A stretch of DNA of 64,000 nt. Origin: an uncultured Faecalibacterium sp. GTDB taxonomy: Bacteria; Bacillota; Clostridia; Oscillospirales; Ruminococcaceae. Positions 24,442-33,098 of this stretch are shown here, in pieces. Position numbers and translations under genes: made by a program. The stretch's first letter is position 1, and the number at the start of each line of letters is the position of its first letter. The notes under the pieces are model-generated. The model had not been told where the DNA came from. It did no database searches and worked only from the letters and a program-made list of their open reading frames with translations. The stretch lies in assembly GCA_934525845.1 (NCBI GenBank), contig CAKSZS010000004.1, forward strand, positions 1 to 64,000, written 5' to 3'.

Positions 24442-25242
24442 TTACAGAGCTTCCCAGGAAGAGATCTCGCTGATGTCCAGCTCCTGCCGGTCGCCCGGCA
24501 GACTCTGGGAGGTCTTGACCACGCTCTTGCCCAGCCACTTGAAGAAGTCCTGGAAGCGCAGGCCGTTCAGACGGTAGGCCTTGTTGTTGCTGGAGAAGCG
24601 GCGCAGGACGTTCATGTTGGCGTCGCCGCCGATGCCCACGGACAGCACGGTCAGCTTGCGCTGGCTGGTCAGCTCCCGGATGCGCTGCTCGGCGCGTGCC
24701 AGCTCGGCCTCCTCCTGGGGGCCGGGGGAGGGTTCGCCGTCGGACAGGAGCACGAGCATGGGCTGGTAGTAGTCCACGCCGTTGTCCTTGAATTCCTGCT
24801 TGCGCTGCTCCAGCAGGTCGAGGGTCAGGTTCAGGCCCTCGCCCATGGCCGTGTTGCCTTCCGCTTTCAGCTTGGGCGGTCTTGTCTGGCGGTCGAGGGT
24901 CGAAAAGTCCTGCAGGCACGCGGCACGGTCGTTGAAGGACACCACCGCCACCTCGGCGGAGTAGGAGGCGGCACTGTCCTCCCGGATGGCCTGATAGAGG
25001 GACTGCAGGCCGTCTTCCAGCAGGTTCAGGCGGCTGATGCCGCCGGTGGCCACATCGAAGACGTGGCCGTCCAGCACGGTGGTCTTGCCGGTGCGCTGGA
25101 AATTGCCCCCTTCGATGGTGAGCATGGTGCCGCTCAGGTCGGCACAGATGCCAAGGGCGACCCGGGGGGTGGGGTTGGTGCGGAGATCGTCGATCCTCTG
25201 ACGGCGGACATCCGCCAGTTTGGTCAATGCATTCAAATCCAT
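24442..25242 (-). CDS. vWA-domain protein 3, closest to TerY/YegL
   Basis: 266 aa. The vWA domain has MIDAS motif ADLSGTM, AEGNTAMGEG (MIDAS Thr) and LLSDGEPS. The C-terminal FFKWLGKSVVKTSQSLPG closely resembles the ending of TerY/YegL proteins. It lies 47 nt after the IF2N-PIN-kinase gene and 13 nt before the PP2C gene, so kinase, vWA and phosphatase form a canonical triad in one unit. It probably bridges the kinase and phosphatase in a metal-dependent complex (known idea for the family, not shown here). Confidence 0.88.
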   Translation of the reverse strand: MDLNALTKLADVRRQRIDDLRTNPTPRVALGICADLSGTMLTIEGGNFQRTGKTTVLDGHVFDVATGGISRLNLLEDGLQSLYQAIREDSAASYSAEVAVVSFNDRAACLQDFSTLDRQTRPPKLKAEGNTAMGEGLNLTLDLLEQRKQEFKDNGVDYYQPMLVLLSDGEPSPGPQEEAELARAEQRIRELTSQRKLTVLSVGIGGDANMNVLRRFSSNNKAYRLNGLRFQDFFKWLGKSVVKTSQSLPGDRQELDISEISSWEAL

Positions 25243-25289
25243 GGTACAGATCCTTTCGTTTCAGACAGGTTTCGGCGGAAAGCCGGCGG

Positions 25290-27158
25290 TCACTGACCGC
25301 CGTTCAGCCAGGAAGCAACGGAGAAGCCGCCGTTGGGCACAGGAGGCTCCTGCGGGATGGGCGCGGGTCTGGGCTGGGAGGGGGCGGTGTTCCGGGAAGA
25401 CGTGCCGTTCCAGCCGGTGCTGTGCTTGAAGCGGGTGGGGAACAATTCCGCCGACATGGGATCCCGTGCGGCGAGGGTCCCGTCATCCAGCAGACGGAGA
25501 TACTTCTGGAAGGCGCCGATCCACTCGCGGACGGAGTAGCGCTCGTTCTCGCTGTGGTGGGTGCCGTCGATCCGGAAGGTGTTGTAGAACATCTCCTTCA
25601 CCTCATAGGTCAGGTGGCTCCAGACGTAGCGCCACGGCCCCTGAGGGGTCTTTTTGTTGGAGCTGGTGCCCAGCGGATAGGAGAAATCGCCGGCCAGGAT
25701 GTTGTCCGCCAGGCTCTCACCGCCCTGCTGTGCGTAGGGGGGCTTGCCCGGCAGCATGAGCATGAAGAGCAGTGTGGCGACGGCAAAATCCTCGTTGCCG
25801 GTGGTGCGCAGGAAGGTGCCGAAGTTTTTGCCCTGGATCTCCGGTGCCGTGAAGGTGGTGGTGCCCACCGGGCAGGGGAACTCTTCGATCTGGAAGCTGT
25901 CCACGTCCACCAGCCAGACCTCCCGGGGAGACTTGACCAGGATGTTGCGGGGATTGAGATCGCCGACCAGGATGCCGTTCTGGTGCAGGAAGCGGATCTT
26001 CTTGAGCAGGGTCAGGCACAGCTCCACGCAGTCCCTCTTTTTCCAGCCGGGGAAGGTCTGAAGGAACAGGGGTTTGATGAACAGGCTGCGCTGCAGTTCA
26101 TGGCCGGAGGCCAGCGGCATCAGAAAGCCCACGAACTCGCCGGATAGGTTCAGGACCGGGGCGGTGGGGTAGCAGATGCCCTCGCACTGCAGCGGATGGC
26201 TCAGCATCCGGCGCAGTTTGGCTTCCTGCCGCGCGGTCAGATGATCGGGGCGGTAGATCTTGGCAGCCATGCCGGAGCTGGTTTTGTAGATGATGCCCTC
26301 GGCACCATCGCTGATCTTTTCCAGCAGCTGGATCGGCCCGTCCGGGGAGAGCACTCTGCTGCCCGGGCCGGGGATCTCCCGAACGCGCAGGATCGTGTCG
26401 GGAACGTTGGTCATCTGCGTTTTCAGCCGGAAGGCGGGTTCATGCTTTGGCGCGGCGGGAGAAGCTCCGGCGGCGTCCTTGGCGTCCTTCCAGATATACG
26501 AGCTGGCGTATCCGAACCGGTTCAGCTTGGCCACCTGGATGTGCTTGGCCCGTACCGAGACGTCTTCGTTGAAGCCGTCGATCGTTTTGGCCAGCTGGAC
26601 ATCCTGGGTGAGCAGGGTCATCCGGTAGGCAGTTCTCTTTTTGATGAACACGCTCTGGAAGGTGCTGTCGGCAAAGTTGTCATCCGGATTGCCGTAGATC
26701 TTCAGCAGGCCGGCGTTCTGGAGTTCGACCAGCTTCTGGTAGCCGTTTATGGCGTGTGCGGCCCGTTCCGGCTCGGAAAGATTCTTCCGGTGCTTCGTCA
26801 CCTCCTCAATGACCCGCAGGGGAACGATGACCCGGACGGAAGAGGTCAGCAGCGGGGTCAGACGCTCCAAAAAGCTGTTCAGCGTGGGGTACAGCAGGCT
26901 GCTGGTGTCCAGAAAGATCAGGTCGCTGTTGCGGACAAGATTCTGCAGGAACCTTTGGGCGCGGGCTTCCTTGGCCGGGTCAGAAGGAGCAGTGGGGGCA
27001 GCCATCTGTTGCTGCAGCCAGGCCGCCAGAACGGCGATCTGATCGTCCTGAAGAACGTCGCCGGGATCCTGAACGGAGAACCCGCAGCGCTGGGCGTGCC
27101 GCAGGATCTCACTGGGAGCCGCATGGACAAGAGATGCGATTTCCGCAATGGATTTCAT
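25290..27158 (-). CDS. IF2N-like - PIN nuclease - YegI-type kinase fusion
   Basis: 622 aa. Residues 1-50 resemble the IF2N-type helical domain (SIAEIASLVHAAPSEIL). Residues ~75-215 form a PIN ribonuclease domain: IFLDTSSLL (Asp84), VIEEV (Glu118/119) and TLLTQD (Asp186). Residues ~275-560 form a kinase: DGAEG loop, AAKIYR (Lys300), GDLNPRN (Asp400, Asn403/405 region), VDVDSF and TAPE. A Pro-rich tail ends the protein. The order puts an RNA-cleaving domain under the control of a kinase on one chain. First gene of the kinase-vWA-PP2C unit, with an island-type promoter upstream. Predicted role: phosphorylation-gated RNase (inference). Confidence 0.85.
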   Translation of the reverse strand: MKSIAEIASLVHAAPSEILRHAQRCGFSVQDPGDVLQDDQIAVLAAWLQQQMAAPTAPSDPAKEARAQRFLQNLVRNSDLIFLDTSSLLYPTLNSFLERLTPLLTSSVRVIVPLRVIEEVTKHRKNLSEPERAAHAINGYQKLVELQNAGLLKIYGNPDDNFADSTFQSVFIKKRTAYRMTLLTQDVQLAKTIDGFNEDVSVRAKHIQVAKLNRFGYASSYIWKDAKDAAGASPAAPKHEPAFRLKTQMTNVPDTILRVREIPGPGSRVLSPDGPIQLLEKISDGAEGIIYKTSSGMAAKIYRPDHLTARQEAKLRRMLSHPLQCEGICYPTAPVLNLSGEFVGFLMPLASGHELQRSLFIKPLFLQTFPGWKKRDCVELCLTLLKKIRFLHQNGILVGDLNPRNILVKSPREVWLVDVDSFQIEEFPCPVGTTTFTAPEIQGKNFGTFLRTTGNEDFAVATLLFMLMLPGKPPYAQQGGESLADNILAGDFSYPLGTSSNKKTPQGPWRYVWSHLTYEVKEMFYNTFRIDGTHHSENERYSVREWIGAFQKYLRLLDDGTLAARDPMSAELFPTRFKHSTGWNGTSSRNTAPSQPRPAPIPQEPPVPNGGFSVASWLNGGQ

Positions 27159-27223
27159 GGAATGGTTTCCTTTCTGCCCGGGGCGTATTTTTTTGCGCGG
27201 GAGAGCTGCCCGGGACTGATCTC

Positions 27224-27260
27224 ACTATACCAGCGGAAAACCCGGGAACGGCAGGGGGAA
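27224..27260 (-). promoter_or_regulatory. Island promoter motif, site 7 (IF2N-PIN-kinase unit)
   Basis: Minus strand: TTCCCCC (27254-27260), 24 nt, TATAGT (27224-27229). It is back-to-back with site 8; the two TTCCCCC blocks are separated by 17 nt. Confidence 0.7.
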
Positions 27261-27277
27261 ACCTGTGCGCGGCAGGC

Positions 27278-27346
27278 TTCCCCCCTTTGGAAACGGCGAA
27301 ATGGATGGGTATGCTTTTTGCAAAGATCCGGAACACCCCTGTTCCG
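27278..27346 (+). promoter_or_regulatory. Island promoter motif, site 8, with 5' stem-loop (PP2C/HerA/toxin unit)
   Basis: TTCCCCC (27278-27284), 25 nt, TATGCT (27310-27315). Thirteen nt later CGGAACA (27329-27335) pairs with TGTTCCG (27340-27346). Divergent partner of site 7. Confidence 0.7.
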
Positions 27347-27379
27347 CCCGACATACGACAGAGAATGCGAGGTAACACG

Positions 27380-28603
27380 ATGGCAGAAGAAAAGAACATC
27401 CCGGCAGCAATGACCCCGGAAGAGACCGCACCCCAGCAGGCAGAGATCCCGGCAGAAACGCCGCAGGAAGGCACCGCCAAGGAGAACGAATGCGCAGAGA
27501 ACGCCGCCCACGAAGCAGCGGCCCGGGAGGAAGCACCCGGCGGGGAAGCCCTGAAGGCAGAAACGCCTGCAGATGCTGCAGCCGCCAAAGAGGATGCAGC
27601 GCCCAAAGAAGATGCAGCACCCAAAGAACCCAAAGAAGCCGAGCCGGAAAAAGCCCCGGAAGAAGCCTTCCCTGCGTTCACGAAGAAGGTGCAGACCGAT
27701 GCAGAGTTTTCCACTGCAGCGGGTTCGGCCCAGGGTGCCAGCCATGTGGAGCGCGGGATCCCCTGCCAGGATGCCAGCGATGTGCGGGTCTTCCCGGAGC
27801 TGGGCATCGCGGCGGCAGGCGTTGCGGACGGTGTGGGCAGCTGCCCGCTGTCCCATTTCGGCTCCCGCCGGGCAGTCAAAGCCGGTCTGGATGCGCTGGA
27901 AGCTGCGGTAAAGGCGCTCCCGGCGGCGGAAAAGGCCATGGAGGATCCGGCGCAGATGCAGGAGCTGCTGCGCGGCAGTATGCGCGCCGCCCGGGATGCC
28001 GTGGCAGCACTGGCGGCTGAAAAGAAGGCAAAGGCGTTCGATCTGGCCTCTACCCTGACGCTGGCCGTCTTTGACGGAAAGCACTTCCACTGCGGCCACG
28101 TCGGCGATGACGGCGCGGTGGTGCAGTTCGCGGACGGTAGCTATGAAATGATCACGCAGCGCTGCAAGGGCGGCGCGGACGCCATGGCCAACAGCGTGAT
28201 CCCGCTGCAGGCGCCGGAGACCGAGTGGACCTTTGTTTCGGCAAAAAAGCCGGTGGTCGGCTTCCTGCTGACCACGGACGGCGTGCTGGACAATTTCGTC
28301 ACCAACGAGGGGTCTGTCTATTACCCCTTCATGCAGAATTTCCTGTACGGCACCCTGCCCGAGACCCCGGAACAGACCCCGGAGACGGCGGCACAGGAAA
28401 TGGCGGAGGGCATGAAGGCGCTCTTCGATTCCGAGATGATGAAAGAGCGCACCGGCGATGACCTGACCATTGCTGCTGTGACCAAGCGCGCGGCACTGGA
28501 AGCCGCCCCGGTGCCCTCGTTCAGCGTAGAAAAGTGGACGGCCGAGCAGGAAGCGCTCCGCCGCGCCCGCTATGCGGCACTGTATCCGAAAGAGGAGGAA
28601 TGA
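27380..28603 (+). CDS. PP2C phosphatase with Ala/Glu-rich N-terminal tail
   Basis: 407 aa from ATG 27380 (GAGGT upstream). The first ~110 residues are low-complexity (Ala, Glu, Pro, Lys), including a repeated KEDAAPKEDAAPKEP stretch, and probably disordered. The PP2C core follows: GIPCQDAS, GVADGVGS, LASTLTLAVFDG, HVGDDGAV, LTTDGVLD and TGDDLTI. The core most resembles the PP2C at 19214. The HerA-like ATPase starts 3 nt after its stop, so translation is probably coupled. It starts the second arm of a divergent pair with the IF2N-PIN-kinase unit. Confidence 0.88.
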   Translation: MAEEKNIPAAMTPEETAPQQAEIPAETPQEGTAKENECAENAAHEAAAREEAPGGEALKAETPADAAAAKEDAAPKEDAAPKEPKEAEPEKAPEEAFPAFTKKVQTDAEFSTAAGSAQGASHVERGIPCQDASDVRVFPELGIAAAGVADGVGSCPLSHFGSRRAVKAGLDALEAAVKALPAAEKAMEDPAQMQELLRGSMRAARDAVAALAAEKKAKAFDLASTLTLAVFDGKHFHCGHVGDDGAVVQFADGSYEMITQRCKGGADAMANSVIPLQAPETEWTFVSAKKPVVGFLLTTDGVLDNFVTNEGSVYYPFMQNFLYGTLPETPEQTPETAAQEMAEGMKALFDSEMMKERTGDDLTIAAVTKRAALEAAPVPSFSVEKWTAEQEALRRARYAALYPKEEE

Positions 28604-28606
28604 TCC

Positions 28607-31600
28607 ATGCCGGGCAACGCAATGCAGCCCGCAGCCGGGCGGCAGCTGGAACAGGCACTGCAGCAGGTGCGGCAGCGTCTGGCGCACAGCTGTCTGCAGC
28701 AGGCGGAAAGACCGGGCTGTGTGCAGCCGCCCAGCCAGCCCCGCACCCTGCACAGCCTGCGGCTGTTCCAGGTGGAACAGTTCGCGTTCAGCGATGAGAG
28801 CCTGCACGAGCGGCTGACCAGCCTGTATGACGCAATGAGTCCCTTTGTGGACAGCTGTTTTTTGCTGCTGGAAGGCACCGAGACGGGCGTGACCCTCTCG
28901 CTGGGGCTTCGCGCCCCGGCACCCGGGGCAGCGGCAGAGCTGTTCCGGGCATCGCTGGAAGGCAACTTCCCGGGCATCGTTCTGAAGCAGCAGGACAGCA
29001 CCGCCATTGACCAGACCATGAGCCGGCTGGAAAGCGGCGGCAACCAGACCACCGTCTCGGCGGTGACCCTGCTGCCCTCCGAGCGTGAGACCGGCACCGG
29101 CGGCGAGGCGGGAAGCGTCCAGGGACTGGAAAAGTTTATCGATACGATGATGGGGCGGCGCTATACCGCGATCGTTCTGGCAGCGCCCTATTCCCGGCAG
29201 ACGGTCGAAAAGCGCATTGCGGCGCTGGAGACCATCAGCACGCTGCTCTCCCCTTACGCCGAGAGCACGCTGCAGACCAGCAACGCGCAGGCCCTGAGCC
29301 TGAGCGATGCGGTCAGCAGCTCTGTGGCGGACAGCGTCGTAAAGAACCTTGCCGTGGGGTATAGCTCCACCCAGACCCAGAGCACGTTCCAGCAGTCCGG
29401 CAAAGGCAAGGGATACGGCATCACGCCCCTGGGCCTTGGCATCAACTGGAACACCCAGACCGGGATCGGCAGTGGGACCTCCCAGACGGACGGATACAAC
29501 GTCACCAACGGCACAGCCGCAGGACAGATCCAGACCCAGGGCATGACCCGCACCGCCGGCAGCACCCAGACCCGCACCATGAGTTACGGGTGCCGCTGGA
29601 AAAACAAGCAGGTGGAAGATCTGCTGGAACAGGTCGACCGGCAGATCAAACGGCTCCATGCCGGCGGCAGCTACTGGGACTGCGCGGCCTACTTCATCGG
29701 AGAACCTTCCGTCAGCGCCATGGCCGCCAGCGCCTATCAGGCATTGGCGGCAGGACGCGGCACCCGGAACCAATCGCTGTGTGCCGTCTGGCAGACGCTG
29801 CCCGGGCGGGACCAGAGCAGCAACATCCGGAACCTGCTGGCCTGCCTGCGCTATGCGGAGCCGCCCCGGTTCCGGCTGCCGGACGGCACCGTATCCGGGA
29901 CGGACAGCACCCTGCCGGGCAGCGAGCTGCCCCGCATGATGGGGCTGCCCCGCCAGTCGGTGCCGGGCCTGAGCGTCACGCAGATGGTCCCGTTTGGCCG
30001 CAGCGTCACCTATACGGCCAGCCGGGTGCAGCCGCTGTCCAGCCGTCAGGCACTTCTCGGGCAGATCGTGCATATGGGCAAAGTGACCCCCCAGCCCGTA
30101 AAACTGGATCTGAATGCCCTGTGCGCCCATGCGCTGATCGTGGGCGGCTCCGGTTCCGGCAAAACCACGGTCAGCTGCGAGCTTCTGCGCAGTGCGGCGG
30201 AGGAAAACATCCCCTTTACGGTGGTCGAGCCTGCCAAGGGCGAGTACAAACGGCTGTTCGGCAGGCTGCCCGGCGTAAAGATCTATACGACCTCGCCCCG
30301 GGCATACCGGATGCTGCGGATCAACCCCTTCGCGTTCGACCCGGCGGTGCAGCTGCAGGATCACATCGACCGGCTGATCGGTGCCTTTTCGGCGGCCTGG
30401 CCCATGTACGCAGCCCAGCCCAGCCTGCTCCGGCAGTGCGTCGAACATGCTTATGCGAATCGGGGCTGGGACGTCAGCAACAGTGTGAGCCGGATCACCG
30501 ACAAAGACCCCTTCCCCACCTTCCGGGATCTGCTGGAAGCGCTTCCCGAGGTGATCCGGGCCAGCCATCTGGTGGGTGAGACAAAGGGCAATTACGAGGG
30601 CACCCTGCGCGCCCGGCTGAATCTGCTGGTCAGCGGCGTATACGGGCAGATCTTCTGCTCCGGCATCAGCGTTTCGGATGCCGACCTGTTCGAGAGCCGC
30701 ACGATCCTGGACCTGAGCACCATCGGATCCGATGAGACGCGCGCCCTGCTGATGGCGGTCATCATCAGCCGGCTGTACGAGTACCGCACGGCCCATCCGG
30801 CCGGCGGCAGCGGCCTGCGCCACCTGACCCTGCTGGAAGAAGCCCACAACATCCTGCGGGCGGTCCCGGCGGCAGCGGCATCGGCAGAAGGGGGCGGCGC
30901 GTCCGCCCAGGCGGCAGAGAGCCTGGCAAAGAGCATTGCAGAGCTGCGGTACACCGGAGAGGCCTTTCTGGTCGTGGATCAGTCCCCGGGGATCCTGGAT
31001 CCGAACGCGATCAAAAACACCTCGACCAAGATCGTCATGCGCCTGTCCTACGCGGAGGATCAGAACGCGATGGCGGCAGCCATGACCCTGACCCCGCAAC
31101 AGGCCGCACAGCTGGCCCGCCTGCCCAACGGCACCGCTGCCGTTCTGCAGGAAGGCTGGGCCGAGCCGGTGCTGGTGCAGAGCCGGATGCGCCCCCACAT
31201 CTGGGAGGAGCACGGCAAGGCATCGGGCATTTCCTACCCGGCGCTCTGCCGCCTGCGCACCTTCCTGCTGCGCTGGCTGCTGCAGCAGACCGCCCGGCGG
31301 CAGTTCGATGCTGCTGCCCTGCAGGACGTGCTGCTGCACCGCATCCAGGGGCTGGATCCCTGCCAGTGTGCGATGTTCCAGGAGCTGTTTGCCTACTATC
31401 AGAGCCGCTATCTGCGGGTGCAGCGGGCGCAGAAAAATTTTGCGGACCCGGTCTGCTGCCTGCCGTTCTATGGAGAGCTGATGGAAACGCTCCTCTCCTC
31501 TGAGCATTTGTTTCGTCTGTGCCCCCTGCCCCACCCCACCAAAGAGATGCAGGTGCCCTACAGCCGGAACGAGACCTACCGCAAGACCTGCCTGAACTGG

Positions 31601-31759
31601 CAGGAACAGGCGCGTCAGACGCTGGATCTGTACACCAGCGGCCTGACCGTGGAGGAACGGGACAGCGTTCTGCGCTGCCTGCTGCTGTACCACGGCCAGA
31701 CCGACACCACAGCCGTGCTGGTGAGCAGTGTTCTTTATCATCCATCTTCCAAACCGTAA
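28607..31759 (+). CDS. HerA/VirB4-type P-loop ATPase (1,050 aa)
   Basis: Large ATPase of the HerA/FtsK superfamily. The N-terminal ~480 residues include a Ser/Thr/Gly-rich stretch (~245-325). Walker A is GGSGSGKT (513-520), followed by VVEPAKGEYKRLF typical of DUF87-type ATPases, Walker B LTLLEEAHN (740-748), and a sensor region VVDQSPG. The C-terminal ~250 residues are unassigned. GAGGAGG lies before the ATG. HerA-type ATPases pump DNA or, in secretion contexts, proteins. The next genes encode a nuclease toxin and its immunity protein, so a role in moving or activating that toxin is possible; DNA processing is the alternative. Confidence 0.85.
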   Translation: MPGNAMQPAAGRQLEQALQQVRQRLAHSCLQQAERPGCVQPPSQPRTLHSLRLFQVEQFAFSDESLHERLTSLYDAMSPFVDSCFLLLEGTETGVTLSLGLRAPAPGAAAELFRASLEGNFPGIVLKQQDSTAIDQTMSRLESGGNQTTVSAVTLLPSERETGTGGEAGSVQGLEKFIDTMMGRRYTAIVLAAPYSRQTVEKRIAALETISTLLSPYAESTLQTSNAQALSLSDAVSSSVADSVVKNLAVGYSSTQTQSTFQQSGKGKGYGITPLGLGINWNTQTGIGSGTSQTDGYNVTNGTAAGQIQTQGMTRTAGSTQTRTMSYGCRWKNKQVEDLLEQVDRQIKRLHAGGSYWDCAAYFIGEPSVSAMAASAYQALAAGRGTRNQSLCAVWQTLPGRDQSSNIRNLLACLRYAEPPRFRLPDGTVSGTDSTLPGSELPRMMGLPRQSVPGLSVTQMVPFGRSVTYTASRVQPLSSRQALLGQIVHMGKVTPQPVKLDLNALCAHALIVGGSGSGKTTVSCELLRSAAEENIPFTVVEPAKGEYKRLFGRLPGVKIYTTSPRAYRMLRINPFAFDPAVQLQDHIDRLIGAFSAAWPMYAAQPSLLRQCVEHAYANRGWDVSNSVSRITDKDPFPTFRDLLEALPEVIRASHLVGETKGNYEGTLRARLNLLVSGVYGQIFCSGISVSDADLFESRTILDLSTIGSDETRALLMAVIISRLYEYRTAHPAGGSGLRHLTLLEEAHNILRAVPAAAASAEGGGASAQAAESLAKSIAELRYTGEAFLVVDQSPGILDPNAIKNTSTKIVMRLSYAEDQNAMAAAMTLTPQQAAQLARLPNGTAAVLQEGWAEPVLVQSRMRPHIWEEHGKASGISYPALCRLRTFLLRWLLQQTARRQFDAAALQDVLLHRIQGLDPCQCAMFQELFAYYQSRYLRVQRAQKNFADPVCCLPFYGELMETLLSSEHLFRLCPLPHPTKEMQVPYSRNETYRKTCLNWQEQARQTLDLYTSGLTVEERDSVLRCLLLYHGQTDTTAVLVSSVLYHPSSKP

Positions 31760-31777
31760 GACAGAAAGGAGACCCCC

Positions 31778-32491
31778 ATGCTGGACGGAAATGACAACGG
31801 CGACGCCCCCGAAGTGGGCATGGACAACGACACCGGAGAGATCGCAAGCCCGGAGGTGACGGCAGAGGAGCTGAGCGACGCTTACAGCGGCGAGACCGGC
31901 GCGGTGGAACCGCCCGGCGGCCCGGCCGGAGAAGGGACGCTGGAACACGGCGGAAAGGCCGCAGAAAGCGTACTGGACGGCGGCAAGGAGGGCACGCTGG
32001 AGTCCGGAACCAAACCGGAGGACCTGGAGGCCGGCGCCAAAGGCAATGCGCCGCCCGGCGAGACCGCCGCGCCGGAACATCTTACGACCATCAACGAGGA
32101 TCTGGCCGGGCTGGAACACCCGGAGACCGGCGTGCGGTACGAGCATTCGACCATCACACTGGACGGCAAGCAGTACGATGTGGTCGCACCGCAGTTCGAG
32201 AGCCTGTGCGATGCCGCATTGGAGAAGGAAGACTACGCGAAATCGGATTACCTTCAGGCAAAGATCTGCAACGAGAAGCTGCAGGACGCCGTGCAGAACG
32301 ATCCGGAGCTGGCTTCCAAATTCACGGCGGATCAGCTGGACCAGATCCGCAACGGGGATACCCCCAAAGGCTACACCTGGCACCATGCCGAGCAGCCGGG
32401 GCAGATGCAGCTGGTGGACAGCGGCATCCATGCGGCAACACGCCATACGGGCGGCCGCGTGCTTTGGGGCGGCGGCAAAGAGAACCGCTGA
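31778..32491 (+). CDS. Putative WHH-type HNH/Endo VII nuclease toxin
   Basis: 237 aa. The first ~105 residues are acidic and Gly/Glu/Pro-rich with short repeats (EGTLEHGGK, EGTLESGTK), probably disordered. Residues ~115-237 match the WHH branch of the HNH/Endo VII fold found as a toxin tip in polymorphic toxins: helical GVRYEHSTITLDGKQYDVV, FTADQLDQI, GYTWHHAEQPGQMQLVD (WHH 201-203) and HAATRHTGG. No signal peptide. AAAGGAG precedes the ATG. A SUKH-type immunity gene lies 21 nt downstream, which supports toxin identity. Expected to cut DNA; target and delivery route unknown. Confidence 0.82.
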   Translation: MLDGNDNGDAPEVGMDNDTGEIASPEVTAEELSDAYSGETGAVEPPGGPAGEGTLEHGGKAAESVLDGGKEGTLESGTKPEDLEAGAKGNAPPGETAAPEHLTTINEDLAGLEHPETGVRYEHSTITLDGKQYDVVAPQFESLCDAALEKEDYAKSDYLQAKICNEKLQDAVQNDPELASKFTADQLDQIRNGDTPKGYTWHHAEQPGQMQLVDSGIHAATRHTGGRVLWGGGKENR

Positions 32492-32512
32492 CCGGAAAGG
32501 AGCGTATGATTT

Positions 32513-32905
32513 ATGAAATGGCTTTATACCGAGCCGCTGGCTTCGGATCTGCCGATCCGGGAGTTTCAGGTGGACAATGCACTGATCCTGCCCGCAGACT
32601 ATGTGGCCTGTGTGCGGGAGAATGGCGGCGGAAAACCCGAACGCTGCATCTGCACGACTGCAGACGGCAAAGAGCACATCGTGGGCTATCTGCTGAGCTT
32701 TGCCCCGGGCAGCTCCGTGGACATCCGCGACTACAATCACGACACCAGCCGCTATGTGGCCATCGCGATCGACCCCTTCGGCAATGCGTGGTGCATTGAG
32801 CGCCAGACCGGCCATATCGTGTTCCGGAACCACGAGACCAACGCCGTGGCGGACGCGGCGGACAGCTTCACCGCATTTCTGGAAAAGCTGACGCTGCCGC
32901 AGTAA
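32513..32905 (+). CDS. SMI1/KNR4 (SUKH) family immunity protein
   Basis: 130 aa. Family features: LPADYVACVRENGGG near the N-terminus, the central IAIDPFGNAWCIE strand pair, and a final DSFTAFLEKL helix. SUKH proteins neutralise nuclease toxins, and the gene lies directly after the WHH nuclease gene, so it most likely binds and blocks that toxin in the cytoplasm. Last gene of the 27380-32905 unit; a strong terminator follows. Confidence 0.85.
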   Translation: MKWLYTEPLASDLPIREFQVDNALILPADYVACVRENGGGKPERCICTTADGKEHIVGYLLSFAPGSSVDIRDYNHDTSRYVAIAIDPFGNAWCIERQTGHIVFRNHETNAVADAADSFTAFLEKLTLPQ

Positions 32906-32922
32906 AAACGGCATAGGAAGCG

Positions 32923-32962
32923 AACCAGGCCGGAGAGCATCTGCTCTCCGGCCTGGTTTTTT
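32923..32962 (+). terminator. Terminator after the toxin/immunity pair
   Basis: AACCAGGCCGGAGAGCA pairs with TGCTCTCCGGCCTGGTT around a 3-nt loop and is followed by a T-run. Confidence 0.9.
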
Positions 32963-33046
32963 ATGGTCTGCCGTGCAGGGTGTGCCGCCGCAGTTCCGCA
33001 CATCGGTCCGCGCGCCATGGCACGGCAGCTGCTGCGCTTCAGCGGG

Positions 33047-33093
33047 AAAAAAGAGCCCGCAGGCTCCCCCTCACAGGGTCTGCGGGTCTTTTC
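33047..33093 (-). terminator. Terminator of the YbjN-like gene
   Basis: On the minus strand AGACCCGCAG pairs with CTGCGGGCTCT and is followed by TTTTTT. Confidence 0.7.
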
Positions 33094-33098
33094 AGAAC

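Noticed and set aside
27155..33001. Open frame of 1,948 codons on the minus strand
   Set aside because: Antisense shadow of the PP2C, HerA, toxin and immunity genes; composition is His/Arg/Gln-rich without any domain.
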